A stretch of 64,000 nucleotides of DNA from Maricaulis alexandrii (GTDB taxonomy: Bacteria > Pseudomonadota > Alphaproteobacteria > Caulobacterales > Maricaulaceae), in assembly GCF_005871165.1 (NCBI RefSeq), contig NZ_SWKP01000005.1, forward strand, positions 558,001-622,000, read 5' to 3'. Below are positions 45,434-52,746 of this stretch, one piece after another. Both the position numbers and the translations under genes were made by a program. The notes under the pieces are model-generated. The model saw only the letters and a list, made by a program, of their open reading frames with translations, was not told the DNA's origin and ran no database searches. Each line of letters starts with the position of its first letter. The first letter of the stretch is position 1.

Positions 45434-45603
45434 TTGTCATCCCGGATGGATACCCGGCGCAGGCCGGGTGGAAGTCCGGGACCCATAGTCCCGGTGTGAA
45501 ACCAGTCCGCGATATCGGTTGAGCCTGCTTTCGGGGCTGGCCTGGGGTTATGGGTCCCGGCTCTGCGGCCTGCTTTCGCAGGCCATTCGGCCGGGATGAC
45601 AAG
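45434..45603. repeat. ~170-bp inverted-repeat element, CTTGTCATCCCGG family (copy B)
   Basis: Begins TTGTCATCCCGG and ends CCGGGATGACAAG, with internal GGGACCCATA/TATGGGTCCC arms and a GCCTGCTTTCG segment as in copy A at 44903-45074. It lies 31 bases upstream of the GIY-YIG start. Confidence 0.85.
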
Positions 45604-45706
45604 GGGTGGGGTCTAATCTGCCAGGCTCAACGCATTTTCCCCGGAAGCGCGTCAGCGCTGTCCGGGACCGGCTTGAATCTCATCGTTTGAGAATAAGGCT
45701 TGTGGG

Positions 45707-45726
45707 CCCCGGACCTTCGTCCGGGG
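45707..45726 (-). terminator. Hairpin after metB
   Basis: CCCCGGAC-CTTC-GTCCGGGG is a perfect 8-bp stem with a 4-base loop, 15 bases past the metB stop. No T-run follows on the minus strand apart from none obvious, so the terminator role rests on position and stem strength. Confidence 0.4.
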
Positions 45727-45741
45727 GAAATGAGGTTGTTC

Positions 45742-46896
45742 TCAAGACCCCGCCCCACCCAGCGCCCGATCCAGATCCGCGATCAAATCCCCCGCACTCT
45801 CTAGCCCGACAGACAAGCGGATCAGCGTATCCGGCACGCCCGCTTCTTCCCGCGCTTCGGGCGACATGGAGGCGTGGGTCATCAAGGCGGGGATGCAGCA
45901 GAGGCTTTCGACGCCGCCGAGGGATTGGGCGAGGGTGAAGATGTCGAGGGTGGAGACGATGTCCCTTGCGCTGGGGGCGGTGGGGGCGAGTTGGAGGGAG
46001 ATGAGCTGGCCGTAGCCGTCCTGCTGGCGTTGGGCGATGTCGTGGCCGGGATGGCTTGCCAGGCCGGGATAGTCGACCGAGGCGATGCGGGGGTCGGCGT
46101 CGAGCCAGCGGGCGATCTCGAGGGCGGTTTCGCACTGGGCCTTTGCGCGCAGGGGCAGGGTGCGCAGGCCGCGCAGGGCGAGATAGCTGTCGAAGGCGGC
46201 CGCGCCGACCCCGACGCAATTGGCCCACCATTTCAGGGTTTCCACCCGTTCCGGATCGGCGCAGCAGACGACACCGCCGACCATGTCGGAATGGCCATTG
46301 ATCAGCTTGGTGATGGACTGGACGGAATAGTCCGCACCCAGATCCAGCGGGCGCTGGAGGACGGGCGACATGACCGTGTTGTCGACAGCCAGTTCGCAGC
46401 CGGCATTGCGGGCGAGCTTGGCCAGGGCCTTGAGGTCGGTGATGCGCAGGCGCGGATTGGACGGGGTTTCCGCCAGGATGAGGGCGGCGTCCTCATTGAG
46501 GGCCGCGGCCACGGCGTCCAGATCGGACGTGTTGACGTAGACGGGGACGAGACGGCCGCCGCGGGCGCGGGCATCGAGCAGGCGGCGCGTGCCGCCATAG
46601 GCGTCATGGGAGCAGATCACGCGGGCGCCGAAGGGCAGGTCGTGCAGCAGAAGATCGATGGCGGACATGCCGGACCCCGTGACCACGGCCCCGGCGGCAT
46701 TTTCCAGTTCCGCAATCGCATCGGCCAGGAGGGAGCGGCCGGGATTGCCGGTGCGGGCATAGTCGAAGGCCGGCTGGATGGCCGGGTCTTCACGCCGGTA
46801 GGCGGTCGACAGGGAGAGCGGGGGGATGACGGCGTTCCAGCTCCGGTCGGTGTTCAACCCGGCCCGGATCGCCTTGGTCCGTTGTTCGTCCGACAT
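45742..46896 (-). CDS. metB: Cystathionine gamma-synthase-type PLP enzyme
   Basis: A 384-residue Cys/Met-metabolism PLP enzyme. Key features are TAYRREDP...YARTGNPGR near the N-terminus, SGMSAIDL, AETPSNPRLRITDL, VDNTVMSPVLQRPLDLGAD, the PLP lysine in SITKLINGHSDMVGG, and SLGGVESLCCIPALMTH. It joins an activated homoserine ester to cysteine to form cystathionine. It is the last gene of hom-metX-metB, one base after metX, under a SAM-II riboswitch, which fits methionine synthesis. A role as O-succinylhomoserine sulfhydrylase (MetZ) cannot be excluded from sequence alone. Confidence 0.88.
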   Translation of the reverse strand: MSDEQRTKAIRAGLNTDRSWNAVIPPLSLSTAYRREDPAIQPAFDYARTGNPGRSLLADAIAELENAAGAVVTGSGMSAIDLLLHDLPFGARVICSHDAYGGTRRLLDARARGGRLVPVYVNTSDLDAVAAALNEDAALILAETPSNPRLRITDLKALAKLARNAGCELAVDNTVMSPVLQRPLDLGADYSVQSITKLINGHSDMVGGVVCCADPERVETLKWWANCVGVGAAAFDSYLALRGLRTLPLRAKAQCETALEIARWLDADPRIASVDYPGLASHPGHDIAQRQQDGYGQLISLQLAPTAPSARDIVSTLDIFTLAQSLGGVESLCCIPALMTHASMSPEAREEAGVPDTLIRLSVGLESAGDLIADLDRALGGAGS

Positions 46897-46897
46897 G

Positions 46898-47836
46898 TCA
46901 GTCCTTGAGAAAATCGGTGAGCGTTTCCGACACGATAGCGGCTTCCGTCAGGAAGGCATCATGGCCTGTGCGCGAATGAATGGTCTTCAGCGTGGCGCCG
47001 GGCGTGGCCGCGGCGGCCTCCTCCATCTGGTCGAGCGGAACGAGGCGGTCCTCGGCGACGGCGAGATAGGTGACCGGGGCTGTGATGGCGGACAGGTCGA
47101 CCTGGTGGGCATCCATGGAGCGCGACAGGGCCAGGAAGCGGTGCGGCGTGACGGTCTCGACATAGGCGCGGCCGCGGGCTTCCAGATAGGCGGCGATGCC
47201 GTTCTCGTCGCGGCTGCCCGGCTGGGGATTGTAGAAGCGGTCTTCCAGCTCGTCCGGCGTGCGATAGGTGGTCATGGCGAGGCGGCGGGCCAGGTCGAGC
47301 CCGGCCTTGCCGTCGCCGAGGCGCAGGGCCATCTCGACGGTCTCGCGCTGGATCGAGCGCCAGGCTTGGGCCATGGCACCGGCCCGGTGGGCGCCGGAAA
47401 TGACCAGGAGCTTGCCGACTCGTTCCGGGGCCAGGGCGGCCAAGGAGAGGGCGATCATGCCGCCATAGGAGGAGCCGGCCATATCGAAGCGCTCAATGCC
47501 GGCCGCATCGGCGAGGGCGAGAATGGCGCGGGCCTGGTCCTGGGTGGTCGGGAAGGGCGTGAGTTCATCGCCGATGAAATCGAAGGAGAGGACACGGGTC
47601 GTGTCGGTATCGATGGCGCGGCCCGGACCGACCTGGTCGGACCACCAGCCGGTCTCAGTATCGCTGTCGGCGACAATACGGCCGGAGGAAATCCCGCCCA
47701 AGACAAGAATGGCCGGCCCGTGTTCGGGGCCGGCGACGCGGCCGGTGACCTGGACCGGCGAGCCGGTCTCGGCAAAGGCGATCGTGGTGATGTCGCGACA
47801 GCGGGTGGCGGGCAGACAATCCAGGGTCACGGCCAT
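46898..47836 (-). CDS. metX: Homoserine O-acyltransferase, MetX family
   Basis: A 312-residue alpha/beta-hydrolase-fold enzyme that activates homoserine by O-acylation. The nucleophile elbow AGSSYGGM, aspartate in AVAEDRLVP and histidine in RTGHDAFL form the catalytic triad. The length is short for MetX (usually 350-400), as in the shorter succinyl-CoA-using MetXs group; which acyl donor is used cannot be decided here. The ATG at 47836 shares one base with the hom stop (TGATG), so translation is coupled. metB follows one base after its stop. Confidence 0.83.
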   Translation of the reverse strand: MAVTLDCLPATRCRDITTIAFAETGSPVQVTGRVAGPEHGPAILVLGGISSGRIVADSDTETGWWSDQVGPGRAIDTDTTRVLSFDFIGDELTPFPTTQDQARAILALADAAGIERFDMAGSSYGGMIALSLAALAPERVGKLLVISGAHRAGAMAQAWRSIQRETVEMALRLGDGKAGLDLARRLAMTTYRTPDELEDRFYNPQPGSRDENGIAAYLEARGRAYVETVTPHRFLALSRSMDAHQVDLSAITAPVTYLAVAEDRLVPLDQMEEAAAATPGATLKTIHSRTGHDAFLTEAAIVSETLTDFLKD

Positions 47837-48822
47837 CAAGCCTCTCCGCCGGAGAGCAGATCGCGGACGTCCGCGAGCACCGAGCCAGACGTCGGGTCCT
47901 GACCGGCGCCCTTGCCGTGCAGGACGATTTTCAGACCGCTTTCACAGACGATTTCGACGGAGTTTTCCTCATTCTCGACCCGGGCCAGCGGGTGATCTTC
48001 CGGCAGGGCGATGAGGCGGACGCGGGCATCGACGCGGCCATCCTCGGCGCGGGACAGTTCGGCGACCTGGCGATAGCGCAGACCGTTTTCGCGGGCGCCG
48101 CAGACGCGGCCCGGCTCGATGGAGAGCAGGCTGTCGGCGGGGATGGACTGGGTGTCGATCGCGCTGCCATAGGCCTTGCGGGCAATGAGGGCGAGCTTGG
48201 CGGCCGCATCCAGACCGTCAATGTCGGCGCTGGGGTCGGCTTCGGCGAAACCGGCGGCCTGGGCGGCGGCAATGGCCGGATCGAACCCGGTGCCCTGTTC
48301 CAGAAGGCCCAGGACGAAATTGGACGTGCCGTTGAGGACGCCGCGCACGCTCTGGATGGTCTCGCCCGAGGCGGTCAGACGCTGGATCGTCTCCAGCACC
48401 GGCACGCCGCCCCCGACAGCGGCAGAATAGGCAAAGCGGATGCCCTTGTCCCGGGCGCGGGCTTCCAGATCTGGGCGGCGGGCGATGACGGCCTTGTTGG
48501 CGGAAATGATGTGGATGCCGCGCTCGACGGCGAGGTCGAGGGCTTTCTCGGCGGCGGGGCAATCGGGCAGGCCGTCAATAACGAGATCGGGCCCGGTATC
48601 GAAGGCGTCGCGGATATCGGTCAGCCAGGCCGTGCGTCCGGTCTGGCCCGGACGGCGGCGGCGCGTCACCACGGCGGCAATCTCCACCCGGTCCGGCATG
48701 AGCGCCAGCGCATCCAGAACACCGGTATTCACCGTGCCGCAACCCAGCAGGACCACGCGCAGGCGGGCCGGGCGGGGGGCGGTTTCAGGACGGTCGAGTT
48801 CGAGAGCCGCAAGGTTTGCCAT
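47836..48822 (-). CDS. hom: Homoserine dehydrogenase (short form, no ACT domain)
   Basis: A 328-residue NAD(P)-dependent enzyme reducing aspartate semialdehyde to homoserine. It has LRVVLLGCGTVNTGVL as the nucleotide fold, SANKAVIA, YSAAVGGGVPVLETI, GVLNGTSNFVL with the catalytic region, and EADPSADIDGLDAAAKLA. It lacks the C-terminal ACT domain of the ~430-residue form, so threonine feedback is unlikely. It is the first gene of an operon with metX and metB and is preceded by a SAM-II riboswitch, so it is probably a methionine-dedicated copy. A second, ACT-bearing hom may exist elsewhere. Confidence 0.9.
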   Translation of the reverse strand: MANLAALELDRPETAPRPARLRVVLLGCGTVNTGVLDALALMPDRVEIAAVVTRRRRPGQTGRTAWLTDIRDAFDTGPDLVIDGLPDCPAAEKALDLAVERGIHIISANKAVIARRPDLEARARDKGIRFAYSAAVGGGVPVLETIQRLTASGETIQSVRGVLNGTSNFVLGLLEQGTGFDPAIAAAQAAGFAEADPSADIDGLDAAAKLALIARKAYGSAIDTQSIPADSLLSIEPGRVCGARENGLRYRQVAELSRAEDGRVDARVRLIALPEDHPLARVENEENSVEIVCESGLKIVLHGKGAGQDPTSGSVLADVRDLLSGGEA

Positions 48823-48909
48823 GACTTAAATCCACTTGCGCGGACAGCACGGACGCCGATTGCGGGAGAGGGAAAGCGGGCGGTCTTTGCCTTTGCATGC
48901 CTTCCGATG

Positions 48910-48966
48910 CTCCGCTTTAGCCGTACTTATTCCGCGCCCGCAAGCTGAACATCAAATCGGCGCACT
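48910..48966 (-). ncRNA. SAM-II riboswitch
   Basis: Read on the minus strand, the stretch has the SAM-II consensus order: P1 5' strand GCGCC, then GATTTGA, a loop, GCTTGCG, P1 3' strand GGCGC, GGAATAAGTA, and the pseudoknot GGCTAAAG. This matches the known class found upstream of methionine genes in alphaproteobacteria. It lies about 90 bases before the hom start and begins within a few bases of the predicted transcription start, as is usual for the class. SAM binding would shut off the hom-metX-metB message. Confidence 0.9.
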
Positions 48967-48969
48967 TCA

Positions 48970-48999
48970 CGTATAAAGATATGTTTATATGTGAGTCAA
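48970..48999 (-). promoter_or_regulatory. Promoter of the hom-metX-metB operon
   Basis: On the minus strand, -35 TTGACT (48999-48994) and -10 TATACG (48975-48970) are 18 bp apart. Transcription would start ~7 bases downstream, directly at the 5' end of the riboswitch. Confidence 0.65.
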
Positions 49000-49050
49000 G
49001 GGGATGGGTGGGCGATCCAGTCAAGGAGTCTGGGTGGCGCTTCGCGCTGC

Positions 49051-49170
49051 CCCCTCATCCGCCCCTTCGGGGCACCTTCCCCCGCGAGGGGGGAAGGAGG
49101 ACATGGAGCGCTATGGGAAGCTCCCTCTCCCCTTTGCGGGAGAGGGTGGCGCGCAGCGCCGGGTGAGGGG
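49051..49170. repeat. 120-bp inverted-repeat element, CCCCTCATCCG family (full copy)
   Basis: Starts CCCCTCATCCG and ends CGGGTGAGGGG, which are inverted repeats with one mismatch. Inside are two further hairpins (GCCCCTTCGGGGC, and CTCTCCCCTTTGCGGGAGAG) and the GGTGGCGCGCAGCGCC unit. It lies 20 bases from the stop of the DUF559 gene; a half-copy is on the other side. The same family occurs at 9226-9337 and as a remnant near 57126. Confidence 0.82.
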
Positions 49171-49190
49171 TTGGCCGCGTCAGCGGCCCA

Positions 49191-49553
49191 TCAAGAGCCG
49201 TTTTCCGGATGTGTCGCCCAGTGTACGGCTTCGCCGATGACATCCATCACGGCATCGGTTCGCTTGAGAATATGACGGTTCCAGAAGCGAAGGACCGTGA
49301 AGCCTTGGGATTCCAGCCAGGCTGTGCGGCGCGCATCATAGGCTTCCTGATCGGAATGCTGGCCGCCATCTGCTTCGACGATCAGTCGGGCGTCAAAACT
49401 GACAAAATCAACGATATAGGGTCCGATCGGCACCTGGCGACGGAACTTCACGCCGATGAAGTTCCGGTCCCGAAGGCGGGACCACAATCGCGCTTCGGCA
49501 GGGGTTTGCTCGCGACGCATGTTGCGGGCATGGGAGCGGGTTTCGTCGGACAT
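49191..49553 (-). CDS. DUF559 (Vsr-like) putative endonuclease
   Basis: A 120-residue protein of the DUF559 group, a single restriction-endonuclease-fold domain related to very-short-patch-repair nucleases. Motifs are AEARLWSRLRDRNFIGVKFRRQVPIGPYIVDFV, which has D as a likely metal ligand, then RLIVEADGGQH, with E-x-D-G at the active site, and GFTVLRFWN. The function of the stand-alone family is unknown. It is flanked by a full repeat element on its 3' side and a half element on its 5' side, of the same family. It is unrelated by neighbours to any methylase in the window. Confidence 0.86.
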   Translation of the reverse strand: MSDETRSHARNMRREQTPAEARLWSRLRDRNFIGVKFRRQVPIGPYIVDFVSFDARLIVEADGGQHSDQEAYDARRTAWLESQGFTVLRFWNRHILKRTDAVMDVIGEAVHWATHPENGS

Positions 49554-49609
49554 GCGTCCAATTTATGCGGACGCAATCGGACTCCTTGTGACGCGGCTCA
49601 CGCCGCGTG

Positions 49610-49659
49610 CCCCTCATCCGGTCCTTCGGACCACCTTCTCCCGCAAGGGGAGAAGGAGG
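49610..49659. repeat. Half-copy of the CCCCTCATCCG element
   Basis: CCCCTCATCCGGTCCTTCGGACC followed by a CTTCTCCC/GGGAGAAG-type stem, matching the first half of the element at 49051. The loop-stem GGTCC/GGACC differs from GCCCC/GGGGC in the other copies but keeps pairing, so the structure appears conserved by compensatory change. Confidence 0.78.
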
Positions 49660-49725
49660 ACGTCTCACGCCTTTGACCCGATGCTGCGCATCGGCCCACT
49701 TCCTCCTTTCATGGGGAAGAAAACC

Positions 49726-50562
49726 CTAAGTTGCCACGAACGCCTTCTCGACGACGAAGTCGGCGGGGGCGGCGTTGGAGCCTTCGATGAAGCCGCGTTC
49801 GAGGCAGATCTGTTTGGTGTCTTTGAGGAGGCCCTCGGAGCCGCAGATCATGACGCGGTCGACCGCCGGATCGAGCGGTGGGGCGCCGAGGCGGTCGAAC
49901 AGTTCGCCGGAATTGATCATGTCGGTGACGCGGCCCTTCACCGGCCCGTCATCGCGGGTGGTGGAGGTGAAGTGGACGAGTTTCTCGCGGGCGAACTCGC
50001 CGATCAGCTCGTCGGACTTCACGGCCTCGACCAGTTCATTGCCATAGGTCAGCTCGGCGCTTTCGCGGCAGGTATGGGTGAGGATGACCTGGTCGAATTT
50101 CTCATAGGTCTCCGGATCGCGGATAAGGCTGGCGAAGGGGGCAATCCCGGTGCCGGTGGAGACCATGTAGAGGCGCTTGCCCGGCTTCAGCGCGTCGAGG
50201 ACGAGCGTGCCGGTCGGCTTCTTGCCGAGCAGGAGCTGGTCGCCCGGCTGGATGTGTTGGAGGCGCGAGGTGAGCGGGCCGTCGGCGACCTTGATGGAGT
50301 AGAAGTCCAGGGCTTCGTCCCAGAAGGGGCTGGCCAGGGAATAGGCGCGCAGGAGCGGTTTGCCGTCCTCCTTGGGCAGGCCGATCATGATGAATTCGCC
50401 CGAGCGGAAACGGAAAGCGTCCGGCCGCGTGATGCGGAAATAGAAGAGACGATCCGTATAGTGCTTCACCTCGAGCACGGTCTCGACGGTGAAGGGGCCC
50501 GGCTTGGCCGAAATCGTGTTCGCCGGGCGGGCCGGCGGCGTGGGCGTCGTCATGGCATTCAT
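49726..50562 (-). CDS. fpr: Ferredoxin--NADP reductase
   Basis: A 278-residue FAD/NADP reductase with the FAD motif LRAYSLASP, GPLTSRLQ, a pyrophosphate-binding STGTGIAPFASLIRD, ILTHTCRESAELTY for NADP, and MICGSEGLL plus the FVVEKAFVAT C-terminus, typical of the bacterial Fpr family. It lies at the end of the sulfate-assimilation run (38 bases after cysK). As cysJ is absent, it likely sends electrons from NADPH via ferredoxin to the sulfite reductase. The ATG at 50562 is used; a shorter start at 50553 is possible. The ribosome-binding site is weak. Confidence 0.9.
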   Translation of the reverse strand: MNAMTTPTPPARPANTISAKPGPFTVETVLEVKHYTDRLFYFRITRPDAFRFRSGEFIMIGLPKEDGKPLLRAYSLASPFWDEALDFYSIKVADGPLTSRLQHIQPGDQLLLGKKPTGTLVLDALKPGKRLYMVSTGTGIAPFASLIRDPETYEKFDQVILTHTCRESAELTYGNELVEAVKSDELIGEFAREKLVHFTSTTRDDGPVKGRVTDMINSGELFDRLGAPPLDPAVDRVMICGSEGLLKDTKQICLERGFIEGSNAAPADFVVEKAFVAT

Positions 50563-50600
50563 ACTCGTATCTCGTGCGGCTGTGGGCTGATGTCCAAGTC

Positions 50601-51617
50601 TCAGGCCGAGGCGCGCGGCGCTTCGGTATCGGCCCAGGGCGGGACAGGCAAGCCCCGGCTGGAGAGGAATTCGGGATTGAAGAGTTTGCCGGCATAGCGG
50701 GACCCGCTGTCGCACAGCATGGTGATGATGGTGTGGCCGGGGCCGAGCTCGCGGGCGAGGCGGATGGCGCCGGCGATATTGATACCGGCCGACCCGCCCA
50801 GGGACAGGCCTTCCGTCTTCACCAGGTCGAACAGGATGGGCAGCATTTCCGCATCCTCGATCCGGTAGGCATGATCCACGGCCAGGCCTTCCAGATTGCC
50901 GGTGATGCGATTGACGCCGATGCCTTCGGTGATGGAGGAGCCTTCGCCCTTCAGCTCACCGGTCGTGTAATAGCTGTGCAGGGCGGCCCCGGCCGGATCG
51001 GCGACGCCGATGGTCACATCCGGCTTCTGGCTGCGCAGGTATTCGGCAACGCCGGTCAGCGTGCCGCCGGAGCCGACGGCGCAGATGAAACCGTCGACCT
51101 TTCCGCCGGTCTGTTGCCAGATTTCCGGACCGGTGGTGAGGGTGTGGGCGCGCTTGTTGGCGAGATTGTCGAACTGGTTGGCCCAGATCGCTCCGGCCTC
51201 ACGGCTTTCGTTCAGCTCTTCGGCCAGGCGGCGCGAATAGTGGACGAAATGATTGGGGCTGGAGAAGGGGGCGGCATCCACCTCGATCAGGCGGGCGCCA
51301 TGGGACCGGATGACCTGTTTCTTCTCGTCGGACTGGGTGCGCGGCATCACGATGATGACCTCATAGCCCAGAGCGCCGCCGACCAGGGCGAGCCCGATCC
51401 CGGTATTGCCGGCTGTGCCCTCGACAATCGTGCCACCCGGCTTGAGTGTCCCGGAGGCTTCCGCCTCGCGCACGATATTGAGTGCGGCGCGGTCCTTCAC
51501 GGAACCGCCCGGATTGAGGAATTCGGCCTTGCCGAGGATCTCGCAGCCAGTGGCCTCGGACGGACCCTCCAGCCGGATCAGCGGGGTCTGGCCGATCAGG
51601 TCGAGCACGTGCGACAC
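50601..51617 (-). CDS. cysK: Cysteine synthase A (O-acetylserine sulfhydrylase)
   Basis: A 338-residue PLP enzyme that makes cysteine from O-acetylserine and sulfide. The PLP lysine is in NPGGSVKDRAAL, EGTAGNTGIGLA is the asparagine/substrate loop, and GSGGTLTGVAEYL the phosphate-binding glycine loop, followed by GGSAGINIAGAI. The best start is the GTG at 51617 with AAGGA 9 bases upstream; the open frame continues into cysH only by chance. It follows cysH by 19 bases. Its sequence also resembles cystathionine beta-synthase-type members, but context supports cysteine synthesis. Confidence 0.9.
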   Translation of the reverse strand: MSHVLDLIGQTPLIRLEGPSEATGCEILGKAEFLNPGGSVKDRAALNIVREAEASGTLKPGGTIVEGTAGNTGIGLALVGGALGYEVIIVMPRTQSDEKKQVIRSHGARLIEVDAAPFSSPNHFVHYSRRLAEELNESREAGAIWANQFDNLANKRAHTLTTGPEIWQQTGGKVDGFICAVGSGGTLTGVAEYLRSQKPDVTIGVADPAGAALHSYYTTGELKGEGSSITEGIGVNRITGNLEGLAVDHAYRIEDAEMLPILFDLVKTEGLSLGGSAGINIAGAIRLARELGPGHTIITMLCDSGSRYAGKLFNPEFLSSRGLPVPPWADTEAPRASA

Positions 51618-51636
51618 GACAGCGTGTCCTTTCAAA

Positions 51637-52746
51637 CTATTCGGCGGCGATCCGCGACGGGGTGTGGATGCCGCATTCCGTCTTGGAGCGGCCGGACCAG
51701 CGCCCGGCGCGCACATCATCATCATCCTGGACCGGGGCCGTGCAGGGCCAGCAACCGATCGAGGCATACCCCATATCGCTCAGGGGATGACGCGGCAAAT
51801 CGTAGCGCTGGAAATAATCCGTGACCTGCTGGGCAGACCAGGAGGCGAGCGGATTGACGCGGATGCGGCCATCGAGGCGTTCGACCACGGGCAGGGCCAT
51901 GCGCTCACCGCCATGGAAGCGTTTGCGGCCGGTGATCAGGGCGTCGTAATCGCCGATCACATTGTCCAGTGGACGCACCTTGCGCAGGGCGCAGCAGGCA
52001 TCGGGGTCGCGCTGCCACAGCTTATCGTCCGGGTCCTCGGCCATGGCTTCCTCGGCCTGCGGGCGCACCATGCGGATATTGGTCAGGCCGAGCTGGTCGG
52101 TCAGGGCGCGCTGGTATTGCTCGGTCTGGGCGAACAGGCGGCCGGTATCGAGGAAGATGACCGGCGTGTCCGGCGCGACCTGGGAAATCATGTGCAGGCC
52201 GACCGCGGCCTCCGCCCCGAAGGAGGAGAGGATGGCGATCCGGCCGGTCCACTCATTGCGGATGGCATCGCGCAGGATGTCGATCGCATCCGCGCCGCGA
52301 TAGCGGGCATTGAGCGCGGCGAGGTCATCCTTGGGCGTGGCGGTGCGCTGGCCGAAGATCGGCGTGACGCGGTCCTGGGCCGGCTGATAGGCATGGGTGA
52401 AACGGGCGCGGGCCCTGGCCCAGTCGGCGTCCAGATCGGTCCGGTCCGGCGCGACATCGTCAAAGCCGACACGGTGGAGGAATTGCGCCTGGTCCGGGAT
52501 CAGGTCGCCCACGGCACGCAGGCGGCCGGTATAGCCGGCGCGTTCGCGCAACAGGGTGGCGAGGGAGAAGCCGCGCCCGTCCTTGAAGCTGGGAAAGCGG
52601 ATATCGACCTGGACGGCACCGGAAATCTGCGTCGCGGCCTCTTGCCAGGGCGTGTCACCGTCGATCTCCACAATGGTCCCGCCGCCCGCTTCGATCTGGG
52701 CGTTGGAGACCTCGCGGGTCACGGTCTTGCGGTCAAGCTGCAGCAT
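51637..52746 (-). CDS. cysH: DUF934 domain fused to adenylyl-sulfate reductase CysH
   Basis: A 369-residue fusion. Residues 1-~115 match DUF934, normally a separate small gene between cysI and cysH (VDIRFPSFKDGRGFSLATLL, GDLIPDQAQFL). Residues ~130-369 form an APS/PAPS reductase: SSFGAEAAVGLHM, a CC pair (C251-C252), CWPC (C332, C335) and the catalytic ECGIH (C358). The CC...CxxC pattern is the [4Fe-4S] type, so APS is the probable substrate rather than PAPS. The ATG at 52746 overlaps cysI by 14 bases. The role of DUF934 is unknown; fusion supports a direct role at the sulfite-producing step. Confidence 0.87.
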   Translation of the reverse strand: MLQLDRKTVTREVSNAQIEAGGGTIVEIDGDTPWQEAATQISGAVQVDIRFPSFKDGRGFSLATLLRERAGYTGRLRAVGDLIPDQAQFLHRVGFDDVAPDRTDLDADWARARARFTHAYQPAQDRVTPIFGQRTATPKDDLAALNARYRGADAIDILRDAIRNEWTGRIAILSSFGAEAAVGLHMISQVAPDTPVIFLDTGRLFAQTEQYQRALTDQLGLTNIRMVRPQAEEAMAEDPDDKLWQRDPDACCALRKVRPLDNVIGDYDALITGRKRFHGGERMALPVVERLDGRIRVNPLASWSAQQVTDYFQRYDLPRHPLSDMGYASIGCWPCTAPVQDDDDVRAGRWSGRSKTECGIHTPSRIAAE

